DNA of 64,000 bases from Duganella sp. 1224 (lineage in GTDB: Bacteria > Pseudomonadota > Gammaproteobacteria > Burkholderiales > Burkholderiaceae_D). Under the pieces are notes generated by a model. That model did no database searches, was not told the DNA's origin, and was given only the letters and a program-made list of their open reading frames with translations. Below, one piece after another: positions 16,733 to 26,972 of the stretch (within the stretch, counting starts at the first letter, position 1; the number at the start of each line of letters is the position of its first letter). Where the stretch lies: positions 186,001 through 250,000 of the forward strand of contig NZ_JACBYS010000005.1 in NCBI RefSeq assembly GCF_013408245.1, read 5' to 3'. The translations under genes were made by a program, and so were the position numbers.

Positions 16733-18097
16733 ATGCTCGCCCTGGAACCGTCTGCCCCCTACGCCCAGCTGCTCGACGCCGAGCCGGACGCGCCGCTGCC
16801 GCCGCAGCCAAAATCGGTGCGCGACACCGGCCTGCCGCAGCAGTTGATCGTCGAGCTGATCGCCAAGGTGCTGTACCTGAACGGCAAAAGCCATCTGCCG
16901 GTGCTGACCACCCGGCTGCACCTGTCGATCAACGTGCTGCGCGAGGTGCTGGATTTCATGGTGGCCGAGCACGTGGCGGAAGTGGCGTGGCGCGGCGAGT
17001 CGGACATCGACGTGCAGTACCAACTAACCGGCGCCGGCAAGCAGCGCGCCGCCACCTGGCTGGAACGCAGCGCCTACGCCGGCCCGGCGCCGGTGACGCT
17101 GGACGCCTACCGCGCCATGGTCGAACGCCAGGCGACGCAGGCGCCGCAGCCATCGGCCGACGACCTGGCGGCCGAATTTGCCGACGACTTCCTGTCGCCG
17201 GCGGTGCAGCGCATGCTGGGCGCGGCCATGTACGCCGGCCGCAGTGTGCTGCTGTACGGTCCCTCCGGCGGCGGCAAGTCCACGCTGGCGCGGCGCCTGG
17301 GCACCCTGCAGCAAGGGCTGGTGGCCGTGCCGCACGCGCTGGTGGTGGGACAGGACATCGTGCAGGTGTACGACGCGGCGCTGCACCGCCCGCCGCTGGC
17401 GCGCCAGATGCGGCAGACGCCGGAACGCCGCAGCAGCGATCCGCGCTGGGTGCTGTGCCAGCGGCCGGTGGTGGCGCTGGATGGCGCGCTGGACGCCGAG
17501 ATGCTGGACTTGCAGCCGGATGCGGCCAGCGGCTGCTACCGCGCGCCGCCGCAGCTGAAGGCCAACAACGGCCTGCTGATTGTCGATGACCTGGGCCGCC
17601 AGCGCCTGCCTGCCGCCGAACTGCTGAACCGCTTCGCGCAGGCGCAGGAGGCGGCGCGCGGCGTGCTGTCGCTGGCGGGCGGCTATCACTTCCAGGTGCC
17701 GTGCCGTCTGCGGCTGGTGTTTGCCACCAGCCTGCCGCCGTCGTCGTTGCTGGATGACGCGGCGCTGCGCCGCGTGGGCTACAAGATTCCGGTCGGTGCG
17801 CTGAACGCCGCCAACTACCGCACGCTGTTCCGCCAGCAGTGCCTGAGCATGGGCGTGGTGTACGACGAGGCGGGGCTGCGCTATCTGCTGGACGAGCTGC
17901 ACGCTGGCAGCGGCCTGCCGCTGCTGGCCTGCTACCCGCGCGAGATCATCGGCCGGGTGGCGGATTTTGCCGGCTACATGGGCGAGCCGGCGCGCATCTC
18001 GGTCGCCGCGCTGGATCAGGCCTGGATCAGCATGTTCGCCGGCGCGTTGCCGGATGCGCGCGCGGCGGAAGAAGACCCTGGGACGCGGATAGCATGA
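16733..18097 (+). CDS. AAA-type ATPase encoded in the Tad locus
   Basis: 454 residues with a good ribosome site (GGAGAACACG). Residues 35-115 look like a small winged-helix/alpha region; a P-loop GPSGGGKST lies at 176-183 and a Walker B-like LLIVDDLG near 280, followed by an AAA lid-like C-terminus. I recognise it as a predicted ATPase found in Tad clusters of Betaproteobacteria but know no assigned role; it is neither CpaE nor CpaF, which are both encoded downstream. Its stop overlaps the cpaB start (ATGA), so it is translationally coupled to pilus assembly. A role in pilus regulation or remodelling is a guess. Confidence 0.75.
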   Translation: MLALEPSAPYAQLLDAEPDAPLPPQPKSVRDTGLPQQLIVELIAKVLYLNGKSHLPVLTTRLHLSINVLREVLDFMVAEHVAEVAWRGESDIDVQYQLTGAGKQRAATWLERSAYAGPAPVTLDAYRAMVERQATQAPQPSADDLAAEFADDFLSPAVQRMLGAAMYAGRSVLLYGPSGGGKSTLARRLGTLQQGLVAVPHALVVGQDIVQVYDAALHRPPLARQMRQTPERRSSDPRWVLCQRPVVALDGALDAEMLDLQPDAASGCYRAPPQLKANNGLLIVDDLGRQRLPAAELLNRFAQAQEAARGVLSLAGGYHFQVPCRLRLVFATSLPPSSLLDDAALRRVGYKIPVGALNAANYRTLFRQQCLSMGVVYDEAGLRYLLDELHAGSGLPLLACYPREIIGRVADFAGYMGEPARISVAALDQAWISMFAGALPDARAAEEDPGTRIA

Positions 18098-18936
18098 AGA
18101 ACCGGCGCGCACTGTGGATGATGGCGCTGGCCGTCGTGTTCGGGCTGGCGGCGGTGGCGCTGGCGTCGCACTGGCTGCTGCGGCAGACGCCGGGCGGCTC
18201 GAACAAGATCGTGGTGGCGGCGGTGGACGTCAACCTGGGCCAGCGCCTGACGCCGGAGATGCTGAAGCAGATCGACTGGCCGGCCGAGACGCTGCCGCGC
18301 GGCGCGCTGCGCGACGGCGGCAAGCTGGTTGGCCGCGTGTTGAAAACCAGCGTGCTGCGCGACGAGCCGTTGAGCGAGGCCAAGCTGGCGCCGGCCGGCA
18401 CGCTGGGCGGCCTGTCGGCGCTGATCGCCGAGGGCAAGCGCGCCATTACCGTGCGCGTCAACGATGTGGTGGGCGTGGCGGGATTTGCGCTGCCGGGGAA
18501 TTTTGTCGACATCATCGTCAACACGCAGTCCAACAACAGCGCGATTTCCAAGATTGTGCTGGAGCGGATACTGGTGCTGGCGGTGGCGCAGGAAGTGGCG
18601 CGCGACGAAACCCGGCCGCGCGTGGTCAACGCCGTCACGCTGGAGGTGACGCCGGCGCAGGCCGAGAACCTGGACCTGGCGCGCAGCGTCGGCGTGCTGT
18701 CGCTGGTGCTGCGCAACCAGGTGGACCCGCGTCCCGGCACCACGGAGGGCGCCACCAAGGGCACGCTGCTCGGCGCGCCGGCGCCGATGCCGGCCACCGC
18801 CGCACTGCCGGCCGTGCCGCCACCGGCACAGGCGCGGGCGTCAGTGGCCAGGCCGCGACTTCAGGTCGCCGCCGCCGCGCCGCACGCTTGCGTGGGCGTG
18901 ATCTCGGGCGTGCAGCGCACGCAGGAATGCCTGTGA
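18094..18936 (+). CDS. cpaB: Flp pilus assembly protein CpaB/RcpC
   Basis: 280 residues: one N-terminal membrane anchor, an SAF domain (VAAVDVNLGQRLTPEMLKQIDWP) at about 38-100, then the CpaB periplasmic domain (ITVRVNDVVGVAGFALPGNFVDII) and a Pro/Ala-rich tail ending in two cysteines that may form a disulfide. CpaB sits in the periplasm and helps the CpaC secretin. It starts inside the stop of the ATPase gene. Confidence 0.9.
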   Translation: MKNRRALWMMALAVVFGLAAVALASHWLLRQTPGGSNKIVVAAVDVNLGQRLTPEMLKQIDWPAETLPRGALRDGGKLVGRVLKTSVLRDEPLSEAKLAPAGTLGGLSALIAEGKRAITVRVNDVVGVAGFALPGNFVDIIVNTQSNNSAISKIVLERILVLAVAQEVARDETRPRVVNAVTLEVTPAQAENLDLARSVGVLSLVLRNQVDPRPGTTEGATKGTLLGAPAPMPATAALPAVPPPAQARASVARPRLQVAAAAPHACVGVISGVQRTQECL

Positions 18937-18943
18937 GTGCATC

Positions 18944-20425
18944 ATGGCCCTCCACCATCATGCCCGTGCGCTGCTGTCGCCGCTGACCCTCGCGCTGATC
19001 ATCGCGATGGGGCCGGCCGGCCCGCTGTTGGCCGCATCGCCGGCCGCCACGCCAGTGAAGGCGCCAGCCAGAGCGCCGGTCCCGCACTCGGGCGAAGGGG
19101 CTGGCCTGCGCTGCACCGGCCAGGCGGCGCAGCCGGGGAGCCTGTCGCTGCAGCTCGGGAAGTCCACGCTGATGCGCATGCCGGAAGCGGTGCAGGCGCG
19201 CAGCGTCGGCAATCCCGGCATATTGCAGGCGATGCTGGTGGCGCCGGACACGCTGTACGTGGTGGGTGTGGACATCGGCAGCAGCAACATGATCATCCAA
19301 GGCCGCAGCGGGTTGTGCAACGTGGTGGAAGTGGTCGTGGGCATCGACCCCACCGCCTTGCAGCAGGCGCTGGCCGCGCTGCTGCCCGAGCAGAAAAACA
19401 TCCAGGTCAGCGCCGCCGGCGACACGCTGGTCCTGAGCGGCACCGTGGACGACGCGCAAACCGCCGCGCGCGTGCTGGAACTGGCTGCCGCCTTCGTGCG
19501 CCGTCCGGCGCAGCCGCTGGAAGGTGCCCGGCGCGACGGCGCCGATGCCGCCGCCGCGCAAACGGCCAGCGCCGCCGCCGCGCAGGCCAGCACGCGCATC
19601 GTCAACTTCCTCAACGTCGGCGCGCCGCAGCAGGTGATGCTGGAGGTGAAAATCGCCGAGGTGTCCAAGTCCCTGCTGGACAAGCTGGAAGCCAACGTCG
19701 CCTTCAGCTTTGGCGGCGGCAGCTGGGCCAGTACGCTCAACGCCAACTTCGTCAGCGGCACGCTGAAAAGCCTGCTGAATATCGGCCGTACCAACGGCAA
19801 TCACGCCGGCATCGCCGCCGACAAGCAGGACGCGCTGGTGCGCATCCTGGCCGAACCGACGGTCATGGCCATCAGCGGACAGGAAGGCAGCTTCCTCGCC
19901 GGCGGCCGCATCTTCGTGCCGGTGGCGCAGGACAACAACAAGGTCACGCTGGAGGAAAAGGAATTCGGCGTGGGACTGCGCTTCACGCCCACCGTGCTGG
20001 CCGGCGGCCGCATCAACCTGCGCGTGGCGCCGGAAGTGTCCGAGATATCGCGCGAAGGCATCGGCATCTCCGCCGCCGGCTTTTCCGGCGCCGCCATTCT
20101 GCCGCTGTTCACGACGCGCCGCGCCGCCACCACGGTGGAACTGTTCGACGGCCAGAGCTTCGCCATCGGCGGCCTGATTAAAAACAGCCAGACCAGCAGC
20201 ATCCACGGCCTGCCGGTGCTGGGCGAAGTGCCGGTGCTGGGCGCGCTGTTCCGCAGCACCGACTTCCAGCAGGATCGCACCGAGCTGCTGTTCGTCGTCA
20301 CACCCCACCTGGTGCAACCGCTACCGGCCAATTACACGCTGCCGACCGACAGCGTGACTTCTCCCGGCCGCGCCAGATTGTTCCTCGGCGGCCAGCTGGA
20401 AGGTGCGCCGCCGGACCGCAACTAA
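18944..20425 (+). CDS. cpaC: Flp pilus secretin CpaC/RcpA
   Basis: 493 residues with a signal peptide, an N-terminal pilus/BON-like region (near 60-180) and a C-terminal secretin domain (EVKIAEVSKSLLDKLEANVA to ELLFVVTPHLVQPLP). It forms the outer-membrane channel for the Flp pilus. An Ala-rich linker of low complexity lies near residues 190-215. It lies seven bases after cpaB. Several long minus-strand ORFs here are GC shadows. Confidence 0.9.
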   Translation: MALHHHARALLSPLTLALIIAMGPAGPLLAASPAATPVKAPARAPVPHSGEGAGLRCTGQAAQPGSLSLQLGKSTLMRMPEAVQARSVGNPGILQAMLVAPDTLYVVGVDIGSSNMIIQGRSGLCNVVEVVVGIDPTALQQALAALLPEQKNIQVSAAGDTLVLSGTVDDAQTAARVLELAAAFVRRPAQPLEGARRDGADAAAAQTASAAAAQASTRIVNFLNVGAPQQVMLEVKIAEVSKSLLDKLEANVAFSFGGGSWASTLNANFVSGTLKSLLNIGRTNGNHAGIAADKQDALVRILAEPTVMAISGQEGSFLAGGRIFVPVAQDNNKVTLEEKEFGVGLRFTPTVLAGGRINLRVAPEVSEISREGIGISAAGFSGAAILPLFTTRRAATTVELFDGQSFAIGGLIKNSQTSSIHGLPVLGEVPVLGALFRSTDFQQDRTELLFVVTPHLVQPLPANYTLPTDSVTSPGRARLFLGGQLEGAPPDRN

Positions 20426-20438
20426 ACAGGGAACCACC

Positions 20439-20690
20439 ATGCGCCATCTCTTGATCCTGCTCGCCGCAGGCATGCTCTCCGCCTGCGCCCAGACCACGCC
20501 GCAATGGGACAGCCGCTTCGGCGTCGACACGCGCGCCACGCTGGCGCTGCAGATCGCCGTTCCGGCCGCCGGACGCAATACCGATCCGGTGGCCGGCATG
20601 GACGGCCACGCCGCGCGTGCCGCCTACGAGCGCTATCAGAAGGCCGGCGGCGAGCAGCAGCCGTCGGTGCTGAACGGTGGCGCCAAATGA
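20439..20690 (+). CDS. Small Tad-locus lipoprotein
   Basis: 83 residues from ATG 20439 with an AGGGAACC ribosome site. The lipobox LSAC gives a mature N-terminal Cys. The rest (TLALQIAVPAAGRN and AARAAYERYQ) is a short segment found in Tad-cluster lipoproteins such as pilotin/CpaD-like proteins. Its place between cpaC and cpaE suggests help in outer-membrane targeting of the secretin. The stop overlaps the cpaE ATG. Confidence 0.75.
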   Translation: MRHLLILLAAGMLSACAQTTPQWDSRFGVDTRATLALQIAVPAAGRNTDPVAGMDGHAARAAYERYQKAGGEQQPSVLNGGAK

Positions 20691-21859
20691 AAGCGCTGTT
20701 GATCAGCAAAGACAGCCTGTTGCGCGCCGAGATTGTGGCCCAGGGTTCTGCGCGGATGCCGGCGGTGCAGCTGGCCGCGTCGCGCAATGGCCTGCGCGAC
20801 GCGGTCGAACGCCAGTTGCCGGAAGTGCCGGAGCTGGTGATACTGGACGCCAGCGACGTCACCGCCGAAGAGGGCGAACTGGTGGAGCGCCTGAGCAAGC
20901 AGTATCCCGCCTCCACCTTCATGCTGCTGACGCGCGAGCCGCAGCAGGATCTGCTGATCCGCGCCATGCGCGCCGGCATGCGCGAGGTGTTGCAGCTGCC
21001 GCTGGCGCATCGCGCCTTCCACGAGGCCATGGACCGCATCGAGGTGGCGGCGGGCCTGAGCCCCGTCCGCGAGGGCAAGGTACTGGCCTTTATCTCCTGC
21101 AAGGGCGGCAGCGGCGCGACTTTTTTGTCGACCAACTTCGGCTACGCGCTGGCCGCGCTGGCGGACAAGAAGGTGCTGCTGATCGACCTGCACGGCCAGT
21201 TCGGCGATGCCACGCTGTACGTCTCCGACCAGAAGCCGGCCATGACGCTGTCCGATATCTGCGCGCAGATCAGCCGCATGGACGGCGCCTTCCTCGATTC
21301 CTGCCTGGTGCACGTGGCGTCCAACTTCGGCGTGCTGGCGGCGGCCGATGATCCCAATCGCACCGTCGACATGAAGCCAGAGCACATGGACACCATTCTG
21401 CGCGTCGCCCGCCAGCACTACGACTTTGTGGTGCTGGACGTGGGCCGCCAGATCGACGCCATCTCGCTGCGCGCGCTGGACCAGGCGGACACCATCTACC
21501 CGGTGCTGCAACTGGCGCTGCCGGACATCCGCGACGGCCGCCGCCTGCTGGACATCTTCCGTTCGCTGGGCTACCCCAACGAGCGCATACGCCTGATCGT
21601 CAACCGCTACGAGAAGGGCGGCAAGCTGCGGCTGATGGACCTGGAGCAGGCGCTGGGGGCGGACGTGGTGCACACGGTGCCCAACGATTACCTGTCCGCG
21701 ACCGACTCGGTCAACCAGGGCATACCGGTGCTGCAGCTGTCGCGCAGCAGCACTGTGGCGCGCAGCCTGGCGGAGTTGGTGGAGATGGTGGCGTCGCGCC
21801 GCGTCGCCGAGAGCAAGGGCCTGTTCGACCGCCTGTTTGGCCGCAACGATGGAGGATGA
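20687..21859 (+). CDS. cpaE: Tad pilus assembly ATPase-like protein CpaE/TadZ
   Basis: 390 residues from ATG 20687, coupled to the lipoprotein gene (ATGA). The first 125 residues form a receiver-like domain and the rest a MinD/ParA fold. The deviant Walker A reads CKGGSGATFLS: the signature Lys is kept, but the usual GKT Lys is Ala, as in many TadZ/CpaE proteins, so ATP binding without strong hydrolysis is plausible. It localises the Tad machine, commonly to a pole. Confidence 0.88.
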   Translation: MKALLISKDSLLRAEIVAQGSARMPAVQLAASRNGLRDAVERQLPEVPELVILDASDVTAEEGELVERLSKQYPASTFMLLTREPQQDLLIRAMRAGMREVLQLPLAHRAFHEAMDRIEVAAGLSPVREGKVLAFISCKGGSGATFLSTNFGYALAALADKKVLLIDLHGQFGDATLYVSDQKPAMTLSDICAQISRMDGAFLDSCLVHVASNFGVLAAADDPNRTVDMKPEHMDTILRVARQHYDFVVLDVGRQIDAISLRALDQADTIYPVLQLALPDIRDGRRLLDIFRSLGYPNERIRLIVNRYEKGGKLRLMDLEQALGADVVHTVPNDYLSATDSVNQGIPVLQLSRSSTVARSLAELVEMVASRRVAESKGLFDRLFGRNDGG

Positions 21860-21860
21860 A

Positions 21861-23207
<1,347 letters not shown>

Positions 23208-23212
23208 GCGCC

Positions 23213-24190
23213 ATGGACGGCATCTTTACCGGGTTTGCCGTGCTGCTGTTCGCGGCCGTGATCCTGATGCTGGAAGGCGCGTGGCTGTGGTGGTCCGGCG
23301 CGCACGGTGGCGCCGCGCGCCGCATCGCCAAGCGCCTGCGGCTGATGGCGGCCACCAGTCCGAACGGCGTCGAACGGGTGGACATTCTCAAGCGCCGCAC
23401 CTACAGCAGCCGTCCGGCGCTGGACCGGCTGTTGCGTCGTGTCGCGCGCCTGGCGCTGCTGGATCGTCTGCTGTTGCAGGCCGGTGTGCGCTGGTCGGTG
23501 GCGCAGTTTCTCGGCGCGTCGCTGGCGATGATGGTGGCGGGGCTGCTGCTGCCGCAGATATTGCGCATGCCCTTCCTGCCTGCCGCCGGCATGCTGTGCG
23601 GCGCCGCCGCGCTGCCCTGGCTGCTGCTGATGCGCACACGTGGTGCGCGCCTGCGCAAGCTGGAACAGCAGTTGCCGGAAGCAGCGGACTTCCTCGGCCG
23701 CGCGCTGCGCGCCGGCCACTCCTTCGCCAATGTGATGCAGATGGTGGGCGAGGAGCTGCCGGATCCCATCGCCAGCGAATTCAAGTTCGCCTACGAGGAA
23801 ATCAATTACGGCGTGCCGATGAACGAGGCCTTGCACAACCTGGCCCTGCGCGTGCCGCTGACCGATCTGCGCTACCTGGTCATCGCCGTGCTGATACAGC
23901 GCGAGTCCGGCGGCAATCTGGCCGAGGTGTTCGGCAACATCAGCCGGCTGATACGCGCGCGTCTCAAGCTGCTGGCGCAGGTGCGGGTGATGTCGGCCGA
24001 GGGGCGGATGTCGGCCTGGGTACTGGCCCTGCTTCCTCTGGGCGTAGTGCTGCTGATGATGCTGTCCAACCCGGCCTACGTGCGCGTGCTGTGGACCGAT
24101 CCGATCGGCGTCAGGCTGACTTGGTACGCGGTGGGCGTGGCGATGTTTGGCGTGTGGTGGATGCGTAAGCTGATACGCATCCGCATTTAA
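23213..24190 (+). CDS. tadB: Tad inner-membrane platform protein TadB
   Basis: 325 residues. A membrane segment at the N-terminus, two near residues 100-140, a T2SS_F-type cytoplasmic domain (FLGRALRAGHSFANVMQMV) and two C-terminal helices fit TadB/CpaG. Together with TadC it anchors CpaF and assembles pilin in the inner membrane. It lies five bases after cpaF. Confidence 0.9.
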   Translation: MDGIFTGFAVLLFAAVILMLEGAWLWWSGAHGGAARRIAKRLRLMAATSPNGVERVDILKRRTYSSRPALDRLLRRVARLALLDRLLLQAGVRWSVAQFLGASLAMMVAGLLLPQILRMPFLPAAGMLCGAAALPWLLLMRTRGARLRKLEQQLPEAADFLGRALRAGHSFANVMQMVGEELPDPIASEFKFAYEEINYGVPMNEALHNLALRVPLTDLRYLVIAVLIQRESGGNLAEVFGNISRLIRARLKLLAQVRVMSAEGRMSAWVLALLPLGVVLLMMLSNPAYVRVLWTDPIGVRLTWYAVGVAMFGVWWMRKLIRIRI

Positions 24191-24200
24191 GGAGATGGCG

Positions 24201-25130
24201 ATGGGCGGCACGCAAATCCTCTTCCTGGCCATTGTGTTCGTGGTGGCGGCCGGCATCGCGGTGGCGGCCTTGCTGGTGTTCTCGCCGGTGGCGCTGCGCG
24301 AGCGCCTGAACGATGTGGTGGAACCGGCGGCGACGGCACCGGAGCCGGTGGCCAGCGGCTGGGTGGAAAGGGTGGCGCACGTGGCGCAGCCGTTCTCGCG
24401 CCTGTCGCTGCCCGAGGAGGGCTGGGAAAAGTCGCCGCTGCGCACGCGCTTCATGAACGCCGGCTGGCGCAGCGCGTCGGCGCCGTCGCTGTACTTCGCC
24501 GCCAAGACCATATTGGCCCTGGGCCTTCCGGCCATCGTGGCGCTGTGCGGCGCCTTTGCGCTGGACGCTCCGCAAACAGGCTTCATGTATCTATTGCTGC
24601 TGGTGGCGGGCATCGGCTACTACCTGCCCAACGCCGTGCTGTCGCACAGGGCGGCGGCGCGTTGCCGCGAGATTTTCGAGAACTTCCCGGACGCGCTGGA
24701 TTTGCTGACGGTCTGCGTGGAGGCCGGCCTGAGTCTGGAGCGCGCGCTGGCCAAGGTGGCCGGCGAGATCCACATCAAGAGCGTGGCGCTGGCGCAGGAA
24801 CTGCAACTGGCGCTGATGGAAATGCGCGCCGGCTTCACCAAGGAGCGCGCCTTGCGCAACCTGGCCTTGCGCACCGGCGTGGAGGATGTGGACACGCTGG
24901 TGGCGATGCTGATCCAGTCCGAGCGCTTCGGCACCAGCATGGGCGATTCGTTGCGCGTCCACTCCGACAACCTGCGCAGCAAGCGCAGCGTGCTGGCCGA
25001 GGAGGCCGCCGCCAAGATCGCGCTGAAGCTGCTGTTCCCGCTGATCTTCTGCATCTTCCCGACCCTCATGCTGGTGCTGATTGGCCCGGCGGGCATACAG
25101 ATTTTCCGACTCATGCAGCATGCGTCATGA
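24201..25130 (+). CDS. tadC: Tad inner-membrane platform protein TadC
   Basis: 309 residues. The ATG at 24195 touches the AAGGAG site, so the ATG at 24201, six bases from it, is chosen. It has membrane helices at the N-terminus, near 95-140 and at the C-terminus, with a T2SS_F domain (FENFPDALDLLTVCVEAGLSLERAL) typical of TadC. Its stop overlaps the next start (ATGATGA). Confidence 0.9.
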   Translation: MGGTQILFLAIVFVVAAGIAVAALLVFSPVALRERLNDVVEPAATAPEPVASGWVERVAHVAQPFSRLSLPEEGWEKSPLRTRFMNAGWRSASAPSLYFAAKTILALGLPAIVALCGAFALDAPQTGFMYLLLLVAGIGYYLPNAVLSHRAAARCREIFENFPDALDLLTVCVEAGLSLERALAKVAGEIHIKSVALAQELQLALMEMRAGFTKERALRNLALRTGVEDVDTLVAMLIQSERFGTSMGDSLRVHSDNLRSKRSVLAEEAAAKIALKLLFPLIFCIFPTLMLVLIGPAGIQIFRLMQHAS

Positions 25131-25780
25131 TGAAAAAAACCTGGATCACTAGCTGCGCGCTGCTGGCCGCATGCGGCAGCACAGAACTGGCCGAGCCGGT
25201 CGCCGACACGATCACGCCGCTGGAGCAAGCCTGCCTGCGCGATCCGCTCGACCCCGAGCGCTGGGAGCAACTGGCAGCAGCCCTGGCGCTGGCTGGGCAG
25301 CGCGAGCGCGCGGCCACCATGTATCTGCAAGCGGCGTCGCTGCGCGCGCACGACGTGCGGCAGGACTACACCACGCTCAAGCAGGCGCGCGACGAGGCGC
25401 TGGACGACAGCATGCCGCGCACCCGGGTGCGGCGCCTCGGTCCGGCGCTGGTGGAGGTGGTGCGTGCCGACGCACCGTTCGCGGCGCAGGCGCGGACGGC
25501 GCCGCGACTGGAGATCAGCAATGGCAACGGCGTCCGGGGCGCGGCGGCGCGCCTGGCGCGCGCACTGCGGTCCGATGGCGTGACCATGGTGAGGCTGTCG
25601 AATCTGCGGCCGTTCGTGGTGCCGGTCAGCCGCATCGAGTATGCGCCGGAGCAGCAGCGGCTGGCGCAGACACTGGGTTTGCGCCTTGGCCTGCAACTGC
25701 GGCAGCGTGCAACGGGAGCGGCGCCGGCATACGCCGACGTACGCATCGTGCTGGGCCACGACAAACGCGATCTGAAATAA
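25127..25780 (+). CDS. TPR-like and LytR_C-domain protein closing the Tad operon
   Basis: 217 residues with a lipoprotein-like signal peptide (lipobox LLAAC). A TPR-like helical pair (residues 35-85) is followed by a C-terminal domain (LEISNGNGVRGAAARLA) that matches the LytR_C fold, known from LytR-CpsA-Psr proteins and from Tad-associated TPR proteins. It occupies the usual TadD place. The start is the first of two tandem ATGs overlapping the tadC stop. A periplasmic scaffold or pilotin role is inferred. Confidence 0.75.
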   Translation: MMKKTWITSCALLAACGSTELAEPVADTITPLEQACLRDPLDPERWEQLAAALALAGQRERAATMYLQAASLRAHDVRQDYTTLKQARDEALDDSMPRTRVRRLGPALVEVVRADAPFAAQARTAPRLEISNGNGVRGAAARLARALRSDGVTMVRLSNLRPFVVPVSRIEYAPEQQRLAQTLGLRLGLQLRQRATGAAPAYADVRIVLGHDKRDLK

Positions 25781-25815
25781 AAAAACCGTCCAGAGGGGAT
25801 CACCTTCCGGACGGT
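25776..25815 (-). terminator. Rho-independent terminator of the DUF2807 gene
   Basis: The stem ACCGTCC (25785-25791) / GGACGGT (25809-25815) is followed, on the minus strand only, by a run of seven T. It therefore ends the minus-strand DUF2807 transcript; the Tad operon on the other strand gets no U-tract from it. Confidence 0.75.
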
Positions 25816-25844
25816 AAAAAACACACCCATGTGTTTCCTGCTGT

Positions 25845-25863
25845 GCCGGTGTCTCACACCGGC
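25845..25863 (-). other. Small hairpin after the DUF2807 stop
   Basis: GCCGGTGT-CTC-ACACCGGC is a perfect 8-bp stem with a three-base loop just after the DUF2807 stop and before its terminator. It may protect the 3' end of the mRNA. Confidence 0.5.
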
Positions 25864-25870
25864 GCATTCC

Positions 25871-26638
25871 TTACTGCCAGCTCACGCTGCCCATGCCGCG
25901 CGCGCTCGCATTGCGATTAAGCGGATTGCCGTACACCTTGGCCGATCCCATGCCCGTCAGTCTCAGATTGGCGCTGGTCTTCGCATACATCGTGGCGCTG
26001 CCGAGGCCCGTCATGTCGACGTCGATGGCGTCGGCGCGCAACTGCTGCGCATCCAGGCTGCCCACGCCGCCCAGGCTGGCGTGTAATTGTTTGGCCTGGC
26101 CTGTCATCTCGATGCGACCAGCGCCGTTCAGTTGCAGCTCGACGTTGTCGCTGTTGCCGCCGTTGACGGTCATGCCGCCCACGCCGCCAAGGCGCACATC
26201 GAGATTGCGATACTGTGCGTCGACCTTCACCGAGCCCGCGCCATCAAGCGCGAGCCGCAGATTGTCGCCGCTGAATCCACTCACCTCGGTCGCGCCCACG
26301 CCGCCGGAAGTGACCGAGCGCAGGTTGGGCAGCGTCAGTTCGGCGCGCAGTTCGCGCTTGTTGCCGAAGTGGACCGAGTTGATCTTTTTGGTGCCGATGC
26401 GCAGCGTCTCGCCGCTTTGCTCGACCACCACTTTCTTGATGGCTTCCGGTTCGCCGTAGATCGTCAGCGCGGCCGGGCCTTGCTTCACCTTGACGCTGAT
26501 GACGCCATCCAGTTCCAGCTTGACGGCGCGCGGGTCCACGCTGCGGCTCTCGCTGATGATGTCGTCGGCCAGCGCGGCCTGTGCGCCGCTGCTCAGTACC
26601 GCCGCCATCATCGCGGCCTTCAGGTATTTTTTCATCAT
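25871..26638 (-). CDS. DUF2807 (head GIN domain) secreted beta-helix protein
   Basis: 255 residues: signal peptide ending near ALA-DD, then repeated short beta segments (SGGVGATEVSGFSG, LGGVGGMTVNGG, GLGSATMYAK, GMGSAKVYGN) typical of the DUF2807 putative auto-transporter adhesin/head-GIN fold. Location should be periplasmic or surface. The function of the family is unknown. A small secreted protein is encoded 23 bases upstream on the same strand, so the two probably form an operon. Confidence 0.85.
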   Translation of the reverse strand: MMKKYLKAAMMAAVLSSGAQAALADDIISESRSVDPRAVKLELDGVISVKVKQGPAALTIYGEPEAIKKVVVEQSGETLRIGTKKINSVHFGNKRELRAELTLPNLRSVTSGGVGATEVSGFSGDNLRLALDGAGSVKVDAQYRNLDVRLGGVGGMTVNGGNSDNVELQLNGAGRIEMTGQAKQLHASLGGVGSLDAQQLRADAIDVDMTGLGSATMYAKTSANLRLTGMGSAKVYGNPLNRNASARGMGSVSWQ

Positions 26639-26661
26639 GCGCTCCGTCGGATCGGTTGCTG

Positions 26662-26859
26662 TTACAGGGCTGCTTTTTCTTCGGCGGTCAGGCGCTTGGC
26701 GGTGACGGTCACGGTGGGCATCGTGGCGGCATCGGCTTTGGCGGCGATCACTGGCACGTCAGCGGCCGGGGTGCGCACAGCGGCGGTGGCGAAGGACGTT
26801 GCGCTGGCGACCACGATGGCGGCGACGAAGATGGCTTCCATGTTTTTTGCGATGTTCAT
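26662..26859 (-). CDS. 65-residue exported protein of unknown function
   Basis: AAGGAGCTCAAA just before the ATG is a strong ribosome site. The protein has an N-terminal hydrophobic segment (about 8-28) that looks like a signal peptide, then an Ala/Pro-rich stretch and a basic end (TVTVTAKRLTAEEKAAL). I do not recognise a family. It lies directly upstream of the DUF2807 gene and may be co-transcribed. Confidence 0.65.
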   Translation of the reverse strand: MNIAKNMEAIFVAAIVVASATSFATAAVRTPAADVPVIAAKADAATMPTVTVTAKRLTAEEKAAL

Positions 26860-26972
26860 TTTGAGCTCCTTGTGGGTGGTTAGTTCGTTGCGTTGAGTGA
26901 ACTATAGACAAGGGCTATCCGTCCATCCACCGGGATGTGACGAACTGCGAAAAACGGGGGACAGAATGCGTT

